Assembly: GCF_051020955.1 (NCBI RefSeq)
Contig: NW_027476382.1
Location: 1 to 64,000, forward strand
Direction of reading: 5' to 3'
From: Megalopta genalis
Taxonomy: Eukaryota > Arthropoda > Insecta > Hymenoptera > Halictidae
Length of the DNA stretch: 64,000 nucleotides
Under the pieces are notes generated by a model. That model searched no databases, was not told where the DNA came from, and saw nothing but the letters and a program-made list of their open reading frames with translations. Shown piece after piece: positions 24,161 through 33,945 of this stretch. The position numbers and the translations under genes were made by a program. How positions within the stretch are numbered: the stretch's first letter is position 1; each line of letters opens with the position of its first letter.

Positions 24161-25368
24161 AATTTCTGCTGGTTTCGCGGGTATGAAGAGGAATTACCTT
24201 CGCGTCTGGGTGGAGGTATGTATACGTCGCGGCTTGGTGTGGCGTAATTGCTGCGCGGTCGTTCGTAAGAGTCGTTGGTGGGAACTCGACGGTCGGGCTG
24301 CGGTGGCGTATCGCGATAAGGTGAGCGCGGCGGTTCGTGGGAACGCGCCTCGCGGAACGGTGCGGGCGACGGTGACCGATATCGGCTTATCTCGGCGCGG
24401 ATGTTTGGTCTGGTGTCGCGTTGGGTTTCGCCCCGGTTATCGCAGAACCGAACCTCGCGGATGTTATGCTTCTCGTATCTCACCTTATCGAGCTCTAGTT
24501 CCTTAAAGACGCTTATCGCTTCGTCATACACGCGGTGGAGAGGTTTATCTCTAAGGGGCCTGAGCTGCGACCGAATCGTGGGAACGGATCCTCGAATGAG
24601 GCAGTCCCTCGTGAAGTCATCTATTTCAAATATATCGGTGCGGCTTCTGTTGCAATCGATTATTGCATCGCGCAGATCTTTGACGCGACTAATGTAGTCT
24701 AATATGTGTTCGTTCGGACGCATGAAAATATTCGACAACTCTCCGCGATAGTGGTCGACAGTGTGGCATGATCCGAAAACGTTTTTCAATCTGTCGCAAA
24801 CTCCCGAGACTGTTCTTATAGGCCAGTCTTCTATTGCAATGTATGCGCGTCCGCGTAATTTACTGACTATTAATTTTGCGAGAGTACCTTCCGCGTGTGG
24901 AGGAATCAGGGTCCTGGCTCGGAGGCACGTGCGAGTGAATTGGAGGACCGGCGGTTGAGATCCGTCGAACGTGGGTATGGATTCGGCCGCGGCCTTCAAT
25001 GTTAGTCCGGAATTTTCTGGTTCGGGCATACTGCCTGTGTTCTGATTCGTTATTTCTGAGGCGCCCGAAGAAAGGGGGTTTTGTACGCGCGTTGCTTCGG
25101 TTTTTAAGATTTCGAGTTGTTCGCGTAATTGGGCGTTCTCGTTGTGGATGGCTTCGCGGTCTAGGTCCATCTCTGACTGCGCTAGGGATACTTGAGATAG
25201 AAATTCCTCCTTTTTCCTCTCTAAGCTATTAGCTTGTTCTACGAGGCGAGCCTCTTTATTAGCGAGGGACTTCTGGATCGCGAATAATTCGTCCTGCGTT
25301 AACTGTTTGGACTTGAGGTCGTATGTTTGCGAGCGCGTAGAAACCGCTGGAGGATTCGCGGGCATCAT
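23947..25368 (-). CDS. gag: Gag polyprotein of element 2
   Basis: The ORF of 473 residues starts with ATG ATG 35 nt after the LTR and is intact. Its plan matches element 1 Gag: a coiled-coil-like N-terminus (KQLTQDELFAIQKSLANKEA), a capsid-like region (IPTFDGSQPPVLQFTRTC to YISRVKDLRDAI), an Arg/Pro/Ser-rich stretch and one CCHC knuckle, CNYCKTPGHDIHEC. It could still be made, although the element lacks a full pol. Because the partner pol is cut off, any role now would depend on helper elements. Confidence 0.9.
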   Translation of the reverse strand: MMPANPPAVSTRSQTYDLKSKQLTQDELFAIQKSLANKEARLVEQANSLERKKEEFLSQVSLAQSEMDLDREAIHNENAQLREQLEILKTEATRVQNPLSSGASEITNQNTGSMPEPENSGLTLKAAAESIPTFDGSQPPVLQFTRTCLRARTLIPPHAEGTLAKLIVSKLRGRAYIAIEDWPIRTVSGVCDRLKNVFGSCHTVDHYRGELSNIFMRPNEHILDYISRVKDLRDAIIDCNRSRTDIFEIDDFTRDCLIRGSVPTIRSQLRPLRDKPLHRVYDEAISVFKELELDKVRYEKHNIREVRFCDNRGETQRDTRPNIRAEISRYRSPSPAPFREARSHEPPRSPYRDTPPQPDRRVPTNDSYERPRSNYATPSRDVYIPPPRREGNSSSYPRNQQKFCNYCKTPGHDIHECRKREYNNRIREQQGNGRPLPSHPNPRREVTENSRPQSIRTLSSEHTVPEEECRESH

Positions 25369-25381
25369 GAGAGGTTTAGCG

Positions 25382-25399
25382 ATCCCACCGCTGCCACCA
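25382..25399 (-). other. Primer binding site of element 2, tRNA-Leu
   Basis: The minus strand reads the same 18 nt as in element 1, TGGTGGCAGCGGTGGGAT, three bases inside the LTR. The shared primer supports common ancestry of elements 1 and 2. Confidence 0.8.
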
Positions 25400-25577
25400 A
25401 ATTGTTACGTCCCGCGGCGTCGTTTCCCGAAAAATATATATATATTCGCACGAATACCGCGGATCAAGACGTACTTTGCAAACCTTTGGGTACACACGCG
25501 ACTCGTACGTTCGGTGTATTACCGGGATCTCATGCGTTCGCGAATAGGCAGTTTACAAAAGGCACTCACCGGACGGT

Positions 25578-25901
25578 CTAGTACATCGGGTCGATAGACC
25601 GGGCGACCTCGAGGGCTCGGAGTGCGGCTCGCTTCAAGATGAACGTCGTGTAGCGCCTTCGTCGTGGGTCTCCCTTCGCGTAGACTGGAGGATAAGACGT
25701 GGAATCGTTTATGTCGATCGGACGGGGCTTGCTCCACTGGACCAGCTCGACGTATGGATGCCTCACGGCTCGCTGAAGCTGGGCGATGATACGGGCCTCG
25801 TAGTTTCGTTGGCGGTCGAATCTCCGTGAGCCGTCAGCGATCGCGCTGGTTTTTCGGCAAAGCTTCCGGAGCTGATATTTACGACCGGCGCGTTTTGGCA
25901 T
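25578..25901 (-). CDS. LTR-encoded small basic protein, family 2
   Basis: From its first ATG the ORF has 107 codons. It starts MPKRAGRKYQLRKLCRK and contains YPPVYAKGDPRRRRY in the C-terminal half. It is related to the LTR ORF of element 1 in the N-terminus, the GDPRR motif and its position (it stops 175 bp before the LTR end). The solo LTR carries the same ORF intact with very few differences. No named family was recognised. The open frame continues upstream without an ATG, so the ATG is the likely start. Confidence 0.55.
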   Translation of the reverse strand: MPKRAGRKYQLRKLCRKTSAIADGSRRFDRQRNYEARIIAQLQRAVRHPYVELVQWSKPRPIDINDSTSYPPVYAKGDPRRRRYTTFILKRAALRALEVARSIDPMY

Positions 25902-26129
25902 AGGGAGCTTATGTCGCTTAGAAGGACTGTTGTCAGGTTCCAACCGAAAGCCTCAAGTCTCTATACCGAGCATTCAGGGTGAGCTCCGTGCGTATATTAA
26001 CTTGGCAGTCAGAAAGGGTTTAGACAACCGTTCGACCATAGGCGACACTCGTTTCCTTTGCCGGGAAGAAGTTAGGATTGAAGATTGAAGGGTACGACAA
26101 TAACTAAGTATTAAAGAATATATTCAAGA

Positions 26130-26438
26130 TTAAGATACACTTAGACTCCTAATATTAACTACGACTGGGAGTAGAGTTGAAATAGTAAAGTGCGGGGAGG
26201 TCTCCAGAGGAAGTCGTTCCTCGGTGGAGCTGGGAGTAGAACTGACGATCTTCGCTGGTGCTCTGACCTCCTTCGGTTGTGGGGGCGCTGCTGCTCCGGG
26301 GAGGTACGAGTGGGGCGTACCATGTGGTGGGGAATCCTCCGGAGTGGGGATGCCGGGGAATGCTGGTGAGTCGGCCAGTGGAGCGCGTCTTTGGTGTTCT
26401 ATAGCTAACGCTTGCACACGTCTTACGGTATTACGCAT
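26130..26438 (-). CDS. Pro/Ser-rich 102-codon ORF in LTR family 2
   Basis: The ORF begins with ATG (MRNTVRRVQALAIEHQRRA) and is rich in Pro and Ser in its middle (PTPEDSPPHGTPHSYLPG). It is intact with few differences in the solo LTR at 42,131-42,439. No counterpart was seen in LTR families 1 or 3, so coding is less likely than for the basic ORF. It could be a chance frame in GC-rich DNA. Confidence 0.3.
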   Translation of the reverse strand: MRNTVRRVQALAIEHQRRAPLADSPAFPGIPTPEDSPPHGTPHSYLPGAAAPPQPKEVRAPAKIVSSTPSSTEERLPLETSPHFTISTLLPVVVNIRSLSVS

Positions 26439-26527
26439 ATGGTAACATCAGTGGAAGAGTCGGTAAACGCTTGAACGCTTCTTATGGTATTACTCGTATG
26501 GTAACGTTGGCGGAGGTGTCGGTAATG
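26410..26527 (-). repeat. 59-bp imperfect tandem duplication in LTR 2
   Basis: GCTTGCACACGTCTTACGGT starting at 26,410 and GCTTGAACGCTTCTTATGGT starting at 26,469 begin two diverged copies of a 59-bp unit that also contains ATATGGTAAC / GTATGGTAAC. It is also present in the solo LTR. Confidence 0.7.
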
Positions 26528-26670
26528 GGTTGAACGGTAGGATGGGTATCGGGAGAGCGTAGGATAGGGGCTCGAATGTAGTATATCTTCCTATAACTAG
26601 TTCGGGTTAATATATATAATCTATGTTCTTATGGCTAGGTTGATTTGAAGGCCCGGGCCTGAAAAGGGTG

Positions 26671-26691
26671 TCAAATTACGATGTAATTTGA
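26671..26691. promoter_or_regulatory. Palindrome in the U3 start of LTR 2
   Basis: TCAAATTAC and GTAATTTGA are perfect 9-bp arms around GAT. In the solo LTR and in the LTR of element 3 the same palindrome has longer arms and lies in a larger shared module. A protein-binding site is possible. Confidence 0.6.
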
Positions 26692-26759
26692 CCCGGCAAG
26701 GCGTTAGCTTACCGAATTCGCATTTATATGGTTACATCAATACGTCGGGAGACGTAACA

Positions 26760-29700
26760 ATATCCACGCGAAACGAACGATTTAACGTCAATATCACGCG
26801 AAACACACGATTTCGATTCAAATTCGTGCGCAATAGCAATTTTAAACAAACTTTTCAGCTTCAAATTCATGCGAAATTAACAATTTAGCTTCAAATTCAT
26901 GCGAAATGAACAATTTAGCTTCAAATTCATGCGAAATGAACAATTTAGCTTCAAATTCATGCGAAATACACGAATTAGCTTTATATCCACGCGAAACGAA
27001 CGATTTAACGTTAATATCACGTGAAACACACGATTTCGCTTCAAATTCGTGCGAAATAGCGATTTTAAACAAACGATTTAGCTTCAAATTCATGCGAAAT
27101 GAACAATTTAGCTTCAAATTCATGCGAAAAACACGAATTAGCTTTATATCCACGCGAAACGAACGATTTAACGTCAATATCACGCGAAACACACGATTTC
27201 GCTTCAAATTCGTGCGAAATAGCGATTTTAAACAAACGATTTAGCTTCAAATTCATGCGAAATGAACAATTTAGCTTCAAGTTCATGCGAAATACACGAA
27301 TTATCTTTAAATCCACCCGAAACAAACGACTTACCGTCAATATCATACGAAATACACGATTTCAACTCAAATTCGGGCGAAAAAGCGATTTTAAACAAAC
27401 GATTTAGCTTCAAATTCATGCGAAATGAACAATTTAGCTTCAAATTCATGCGAAATACACGAATTAGCTTTAAATCCACCCGAAACAAACGACTTACCGT
27501 CAATATCATGCGAAATACACGATTTCGCTTCAAATTCGTGCGAAATAGCGATTTTAAACAAACGATTTAGCTTCAAATTCATGCGAAATGAACAATTTAG
27601 CTTCAAATTCATGCGAAATACACGAATTAACTTTATATCCACGCGAAACGAACGATTTAACGTCAATATCACGCGAAACACACGATTTCGATTCAAAATC
27701 GTGCGAAATAGCGATTTTAAACAAACGAATTAGCTTCAAATTCATGGGACATGAACAATTTAGCTTCAAGTTCAGGCGAAATACACTAATTAGCTTCTAA
27801 TTCTCGAGAAACAAACGTTATAGCGTCAATATCATGCGAAATACAAGATTTCGATTCAAATTCGTGCGAAATAGCGATTTTCAACAAACGAATTAGCTTC
27901 CAATTCATGGGAAATGAACAATTTAGCTTCAAATTTATGCGAAAAACACGAATTAGCTTTATATCCACGCGAAACGAACGATTTAACGTCAATATCACGC
28001 GAAACACACGATTTCGCTTCAAATTCGTGCGAAATAGCGATTTTAAACAAACGATTTAGCTTCAAATTCATGCGGAATGAACAATTTAGCTTCAAATTCA
28101 TGCGAATTACTCGATTTAGCTTTAAATCCACCCGAAACAAACGACTTACCGTCAATATCATGCGAAATACACGATTTCAACTCAAATTCGTGCGAAAAAG
28201 CGATTTCCAACAAACGATTTAGCTTCAAATTCATGCGAAATGAACAATTTAGCTTCAAATTCATGCGAAATACACGAATTAGCTTTATATCCACGCGAAG
28301 CGAACGATTTAACGTCAATATCACGCGAAACACACGATTTCGCTTCTAATTCGTGCGAAATAGCGATTTTAAACAAACGATTTAGCTTCAAATTCATGCG
28401 AAATGAACAATTTAGCTTCAAATTCATGCGAAATACACGAATTAGCTTCTAATTCACGCGAAACAAACGTTATAGCGTCAATATCATACGAAATACAAGA
28501 TTTCGATTCAAATTCGTGCGAAATAGCGATTTTAAACAAACGATTTCGATTCAAATTCGTGCGCAATAGCGATTTTAAACAAACGATTTAGCTTCAAATT
28601 CATGAGAAATGAACAATTTAGCTTCAAATTCATGCGAAATACACGAATTAGCTTTATATTCACGCGAAACGAACGATTTAACGTCAATATCACGTGAAAC
28701 ACACGATTTCGCTTCAAATTCGTGTGAAATAGAGATTTTAAACAAACGATTTAGCTTCAAATTCATGCGAAATGAACAATTTATCTTCAAATTCATGCGA
28801 AAAACACGAATTAGCTTTATATCCACGCGAAACGAACGATTTAACGTCAATATCACGCGAAACAGACGATTTCGCTTCAAATTCGTGCGAAATAGCGATT
28901 TTAAACAAACGATTTAGCTTCAAATTCATGCGAAATGAACAATTTAGCTTCAAATTCATGCGAAATACACGAATTAGCTTCTAATTCACGCGAAACAAAC
29001 GTTATAGCGTCAATATCATACGAAATACAAGATTTCGATTCAAATTCGTGCGAAATAGCGATTTTAAACAAACGATTTCGATTCAAATTCGTGCGCAATA
29101 GCGATTTTAAACAAACGATTTAGCTTCAAATTCATGAGAAATGATCAATTTAGCTTCAAATTCATGCGAAAGACACGAATTAGCTCTATATCCACGCGAA
29201 ACGAACGATTTAACGTCAATATCACGCGAAACACACGATTTCGCTTCAAATTCGTGCGAAATAGCGATTTTAAACAAACGATTTAGCTTCAAATTCATGC
29301 GAAATGAACAATTTAGCTTCCAATTCATGCGAAATACACGAATTCGCTATATATCCACGCGAAACGAACGATTTAACGTCAATATCAAGTGGAACACACG
29401 ATTTCGCTTCAAATTTGTGCGAAATAGCGATTTTAAACAAACAAATTAGCTTCAAATTCATGCTAAATACACGACTTAGCTTTATATCCACGCGAAACGA
29501 ACGATTTAACGTCAATATCACGCGAAACACACGATTTCGCTTCAAATTCGTGCGAAATAGCGATTTTAAACAAACGATTTAGCTTCAAATTCATGAGAAA
29601 TGAACAATTTAGCTTCAAATTCATGCGAAAGACACGAATTAGCTCTATATCCACGCGAAACGAACGATTTAACATCAATATCACGCGAAACACACGATTT

Positions 29701-31769
29701 CGCTTCAAATTCGTGCGAAATAGCGATTTTAAACAAACGATTTAGCTTCAAATTCATGCGAAATGAACAATTTAGCTTCAAATTCATGCGAAGTACACGA
29801 ATTAGCTTTATATCCACGCGAAACGAACGATTTAACGTCAATATCACGCGAAACACACGATTTCGATTCAAAATCGTGCGAAATAGCGATTTTAAACAAA
29901 CGAATTAGCTTCAAATTCATGGGACATGAACAATTTAGCTTCAAATTCAGACGAAATACACTAATTAGCTTCTAATTCTCGAGAAACAAACGTTATAGCG
30001 TCAATATCATGCGAAATACAAGATTTCGATTCAAATTCGTGCGAAATAGCGATTTTCAACAAACGAATTAGCTTCCAATTCATGGGAAATGAACAATTTA
30101 GCTTCAAATTTATGCGAAAAACACGAATTAGCTTTATATCCACGCGAAACGAACGATTTAACGTCAATATCACGCGAAACACACGATTTCGCTTCAAATT
30201 CGTGCGAAATAGCGATTTTAAACAAACGATTTAGCTTCAAATTCATGCGGAATGAACAATTTAGCTTCAAATTCATGCGAAATACACGAATTAGCTTTAT
30301 ATCCACGCGAAACGAACGATTTAACGTCAATATCACGCGAAACACACGATTTCGCTTCAAATTCGTGCGAAATAGCGATTTTAAACAAACGATTTAGCTT
30401 CAAATTCATGCGAAATGAACAATTTAGCTTCAAATTCATGCGAAATACACGAATTAGCTATATATCCACGCGAAACGAACGATTTAACGTCAATATCACG
30501 TGAAACACACGATTTCGCTTCAAATTCGTGTGAAATAGTGATTTTAAACAAACGATTTAGCTTCAAATTCATGCGAAATGAACAATTTATCTTCAAATTG
30601 ATGCGAAATATACGAATTAGCTTTATATCCACGCGAAACGAACGATTTAACGTCAATATCACGCGAAACACACGATTTCGCTTCAAATTCGTGCGAAATA
30701 GCGATTTTAAACAAACGATTTAGCTTCAAATTCATGCGGAATGAACAATTTAGCTTCAAATTCATGCGAAATACACGAATTAGCTTTATATCCACGCGAA
30801 ACGAACGATTTAACGTCAATATCACGCGAAACACACGATTTCGATTCAAAATCGTGCGAAATAGCGATTTTAAACAAACGAATTAGCTTCATATTCATGG
30901 GACATGAACAATTTAGCTTCAAATTCAGACGAAATACACTAATTAGCTTCTAATTCTCGAGAAACAAACGTTATAGCGTCAATATCATGCGAAATACAAG
31001 ATTTCGATTCAAATTCGTGCGAAATAGCGATTTTCAACAAACGAATTAGCTTCCAATTCTTGGGAAATGAACAATTTAGCTTCAAATTTATGCGAAAAAC
31101 ACGAATTAGCTTTATATCCACGCGAAACGAACGATTTAACGTCAATATCACGCGAAACACACGATTTCGCTTCAAATTCGTGCGAAATAGCGATTTTAAA
31201 CAAACGATTTAGCTTCAAATTCATGCGGAATGAACAATTTAGCTTCAAATTCATGCGAAATACACGAATTAGCTTTATATCCACGCGAAACGAACGATTT
31301 AACGTCAATATCACGCGAAACACACGATTTCGCTTCAAATTCGTGCGAAATAGCGATTTTAAACAAACGATTTAGCTTCAAATTCATGCGAAATGAACAA
31401 TTTAGCTTCAAATTCATGCGAAATACACGAATTAGCTATATATCCACGCGAAACGAACGATTTAACGTCAATATCAAGTGAAACACACGATTTCGCTTCA
31501 AATTCGTGCGAAATAGCGATTTTGAACAAACAAATTAGCTTCAAATTCATGCGAAATGAACAATTTAGCTTCAAATTCATGCGAAATACACGAATTAGCT
31601 TTATATCCACGCGAAACGAACGATTTAACGTCAATATCACGTGAAACACACGATTTCGCTTCAAATTCGTGTGAAATAGCGATTTTAAACAAACGATTTA
31701 GCTTCAAATTCATGCGAAATGAACAATTTAGCTTCAAATTCATGCGAAATACACGAATTAGCTTTATAT
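26760..31769 (+). repeat. Satellite array 1b, 163-bp tandem monomer
   Basis: The 163-bp array resumes in the same orientation as array 1a. It starts in the third subrepeat, whereas array 1a ended in the fifth, so the two edges do not abut cleanly. Variant monomers with TTCTAATTCTCGAGAAACAA or TTCATGGGACATG recur at 27,740-28,020, 29,900-30,200 and 30,880-31,180. The last two are 978 bp apart (six monomers), the first two 2,175 bp apart. No gene is visible. The array is cut at 31,769 by element 3. Confidence 0.95.
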
Positions 31770-31912
31770 TGTTACGATCGTTGGTATTAAATGAGAGATT
31801 AAATGGATTGTTCGCAGTTTCGAACCTGCCTGCATACACCGGTTGCAGTTCGGGAAATTGAAGGGAAATAAATGAAATGGTTTTACCACTCATCCAAGAT
31901 ACTAGTGTATGG

Positions 31913-31918
31913 TTTATT
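31913..31918 (-). terminator. Polyadenylation signal AATAAA in LTR 3
   Basis: AATAAA on the minus strand lies just after the stop of the LTR ORF and about 145 bp before the LTR end. This is a usual place for the retroelement poly(A) signal and implies a short U5. Confidence 0.5.
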
Positions 31919-31922
31919 AAAA

Positions 31923-32243
31923 TTAAATGTTTAACAGGTTTATGTTGAAATATTGCGGGTCCCAATCGGGGTCGCGAAAATCTTCCTCTTGGAAGAGGCG
32001 CTCTAAGTCGTCGTCGTGATACCGGTCTTTCTCTGTTACCGGGTCATAGACCTCCACGGACGGAGGAGAATCAGGGAACGGATCTGGCTTCAATGCTTCC
32101 TCGGCCAGCTCCCTCCCTATATCTCAGAGCCTCTGTTCAAATTTCACGGTAAACTCCCGTCGGAGTGCGCGGATTTTTCGGATTGCTCTCGTTTTGCGCC
32201 CCCCTCGACGTTTATTATTTGATCGCTTCTTCGAACCATTCAT
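31923..32243 (-). pseudogene. LTR-encoded small basic protein, family 3, with one in-frame stop
   Basis: The frame from the ATG at 32,243 runs 106 codons to a TAA and has a single TGA at codon 40 (32,124-32,126). The first part is very basic (MNGSKKRSNNKRRGGRKTRA) and resembles the start of the family 1 and 2 LTR proteins. The second part is acidic (KDRYHDDDLERLFQEED) and contains VEVYDPVTEKDRY at the place of the GDPRR motif. It stops 153 bp before the LTR end, as in the other families. Homology of the C-terminal half is weak by eye. The TGA could be a recent C-to-T change or a real end giving a 39-residue peptide. Confidence 0.45.
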
Positions 32244-32330
32244 CTAAAGATTAATTTTTTAGATTCATTAAATATATATATATGTATTTTTGGATTCCTA
32301 TTATTATTATCCTCTCAGTATTATTAAGCT

Positions 32331-32540
32331 TAAGCGTCACTTGGACGCAGCTAGGTCGGCGCGTGTAAGCGTCACTTGGACGCAGCTAGGTCGGCACGTG
32401 TAAGCGTCACTTGGACGCAGCTAGGTCGGCACGTGTAAGCGTCACTTGGACGCAGAGAGGTCGGAAAGTATAAGCGTCGTTTGGACGCAGAATAAGTGCC
32501 TCGCATAAGCGTCTGTTAGACGCTGAGTAAATGCCAGCCC
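32331..32540 (-). repeat. Six 35-bp hairpin repeats in LTR 3
   Basis: Copies start at 32,331, 32,366, 32,401, 32,436, 32,471 and 32,506, the last being partial. Each contains AGCGTC, a 5-nt spacer and GACGC, a potential hairpin. The spacer varies (ACTTG, GTTTG, TGTTA) while the stem is kept. They lie just upstream of the small LTR ORF, as the stem-loops do in LTR 1. Confidence 0.85.
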
Positions 32541-33010
32541 AGAGAGGTAAATAATGATAAGAATCACGCTTGATTGATATTTAGCAAAGTAGTAAAATTG
32601 AAAGTTCGAATACAGCTTTAACAAATTTTGACTAGTGAACTAATTTTAAAATTATTAATAATAATACAAACTCGTCGTTAGAACAATAAACCATGCACTG
32701 AGTTTTACAATATTTGTATAAGTACCTTAGCGAAATATTTGAATTACGTTGTCGTAGTTAGTCGTATTACTATTCGAATTATTACGTTTGATACTCTTCG
32801 GCCACTGTGTTTTGTAGACTCCGTTCACGATTGACTCTTTGATTGACTGTTCGGTTCACTTGTGTTTTGTAGACTGACTTCTGTGGACCTCGCCTGTGTT
32901 TTTATAGGGCGCAGCCAGTGGTCGGACAGGTGGGGGTTCCCTTGTGAGTGTGTCTTCGTGGGCTGTCCCGCTGCATTCCATTCCCATCTGCATTTTGCAG
33001 GTGTGCCGAC

Positions 33011-33445
33011 TGTTATCGCAGTCACGTATTCCTTGGCGAGACCGAGTCTACGTGCCTCTTCTCGCTGCCTGCATCCGCTGGCGCGCCGGTCCTTATCGCA
33101 GTCACGTACGCCTCGGCGAGACCGAGTCTACGTGCCTCTTCTCGCTGCCTGCATCCGCTGGCGCGCCGGTCCTTATCGCAGTCACGTACGCCTCGGCGAG
33201 ACCGAGTCTACGTGCTTCTTCTTGCTGGCTGCATCCGCTGGCACGCCGGTCCTTATCGCAGTCACGTACGCCTCGGCGAGCCCGAGTCTACGTGCTTCTT
33301 CTTGCTGGCTGTATCCGCTGGCGCGCCGGTCCTTATCGCAGTCACGTACGCCTCGGCGAGACCGAGTCTTCGCGGCCGGTCTCGCGGCATACCTTTCCTA
33401 TCTGCATCCGCTGGCGAGCCGGTCCTTATCGCAGTCACGTACGGT
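33011..33445. repeat. 80-bp GC-rich tandem repeats in LTR 3
   Basis: CCTTATCGCAGTCACGTACG recurs at 33,091, 33,171, 33,251 and 33,331, with a diverged first copy near 33,011 and a last copy near 33,424 after a 93-bp interval. The unit includes CTCGGCGAGACCGAGTCTAC and GCATCCGCTGGCGCGCCGGT. Long open frames on the plus strand come from the repeat and its composition. Confidence 0.9.
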
Positions 33446-33840
33446 CCATGTGCCAACTTCTGCTTCGCGTTTCCCACCAGAGTATTGCCATCGCCACAAC
33501 GACTCAGTGGGGACACTCGCTGGCGGGGATGGCCACGTTTGCTGGCCCGTCGCGTCAGTTGAGTCTTAGCTTCTAGACAGTGCGGTACGATTGTATTGGC
33601 TAAGACCAGTCGCGAGTGCAATCACAGTTCGTTCATTACTTTTTTAGTATTAGTATTTGATTTTCCGTGTCTACGAGTGTTTTTTCAATTGAGCTTCTAT
33701 TCGGCGAGCTGTGATTCTCGTTCGTGGTGAGTCTACAGTTCTATTTTTTAAAGTGATATGGTATATTCGGGAAATGTCACGTTTTTGACACTTTTAGTTT
33801 AAATTCTTTTAGTTTTAGTGTACATTTTCGGAATTTTAAA

Positions 33841-33929
33841 TTGAAGGGCCGAGCGCTCAAATGGTGTCAAATTGCGATGTAATTTGACACCATTTCTCAA
33901 AATTTTTCGAGCGCCCGGCGCTCGACCCG
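33841..33929. promoter_or_regulatory. Palindromic module in the U3 start of LTR 3
   Basis: The module has a hyphenated palindrome (ATGGTGTCAAATT ... AATTTGACACCAT) and a second one (CGAGCGCC C GGCGCTCG). Nearly the same 90 bp lies at the same distance from the U3 end, in the same orientation, in the solo LTR at 41,836-41,926. This suggests a conserved regulatory block. Confidence 0.6.
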
Positions 33930-33945
33930 ACTTTACAATAACGCT

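Larger units (their letters stand above)
22864..26759 (-). mobile_element. Element 2: 5' fragment of a second gypsy-type element
   Basis: The fragment holds, in sense order, a 5' LTR (25,403-26,759), tRNA-Leu primer site, an intact gag and the protease plus the start of RT. It stops abruptly at the LTR of element 1. The rest of pol, env and the 3' LTR are absent; satellite lies on the far side of element 1, where they would be expected. Gag and protease are clearly homologous to those of element 1 but well diverged, and the LTRs are of a different family. A deletion, or recombination between LTR copies, after insertion of element 1 would explain the structure. Confidence 0.9.
25403..26759 (-). 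repeat. 5' LTR of element 2 (1,357 bp, family 2)
   Basis: The ends are perfect inverted TGTTACGTC / GACGTAACA. It is nearly identical to the solo LTR at 41,772-43,164 but lacks 38 bp next to a palindrome near the U3 start. It encodes two sense ORFs also found in the solo copy: 102 codons (26,130-26,438) and a basic 107 codons (25,578-25,901). An imperfect 59-bp tandem duplication lies at 26,410-26,527. Its outer edge joins array 1 at 26,760. Confidence 0.92.

Noticed and set aside
23529..24506. A 325-codon plus-strand ORF.
   Set aside because: It is the antisense shadow of the protease and gag genes of element 2, which have clear domain motifs on the minus strand.
12225..26759. Elements 1 and 2 as one chimeric element with three LTRs.
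   Set aside because: The LTRs are of two families, each adjacent to its own primer site and gag, so two separate insertions plus a deletion or recombination fit better.
31923..32243. Selenocysteine or programmed readthrough at the TGA in the LTR 3 ORF.
   Set aside because: No SECIS-like structure or readthrough context was recognised, and a simple point mutation explains the stop.
32862..33576. Three overlapping plus-strand ORFs of 204-235 codons in LTR 3.
   Set aside because: They come from 80-bp GC-rich tandem repeats, open in all three frames at once, and have no recognisable domain.
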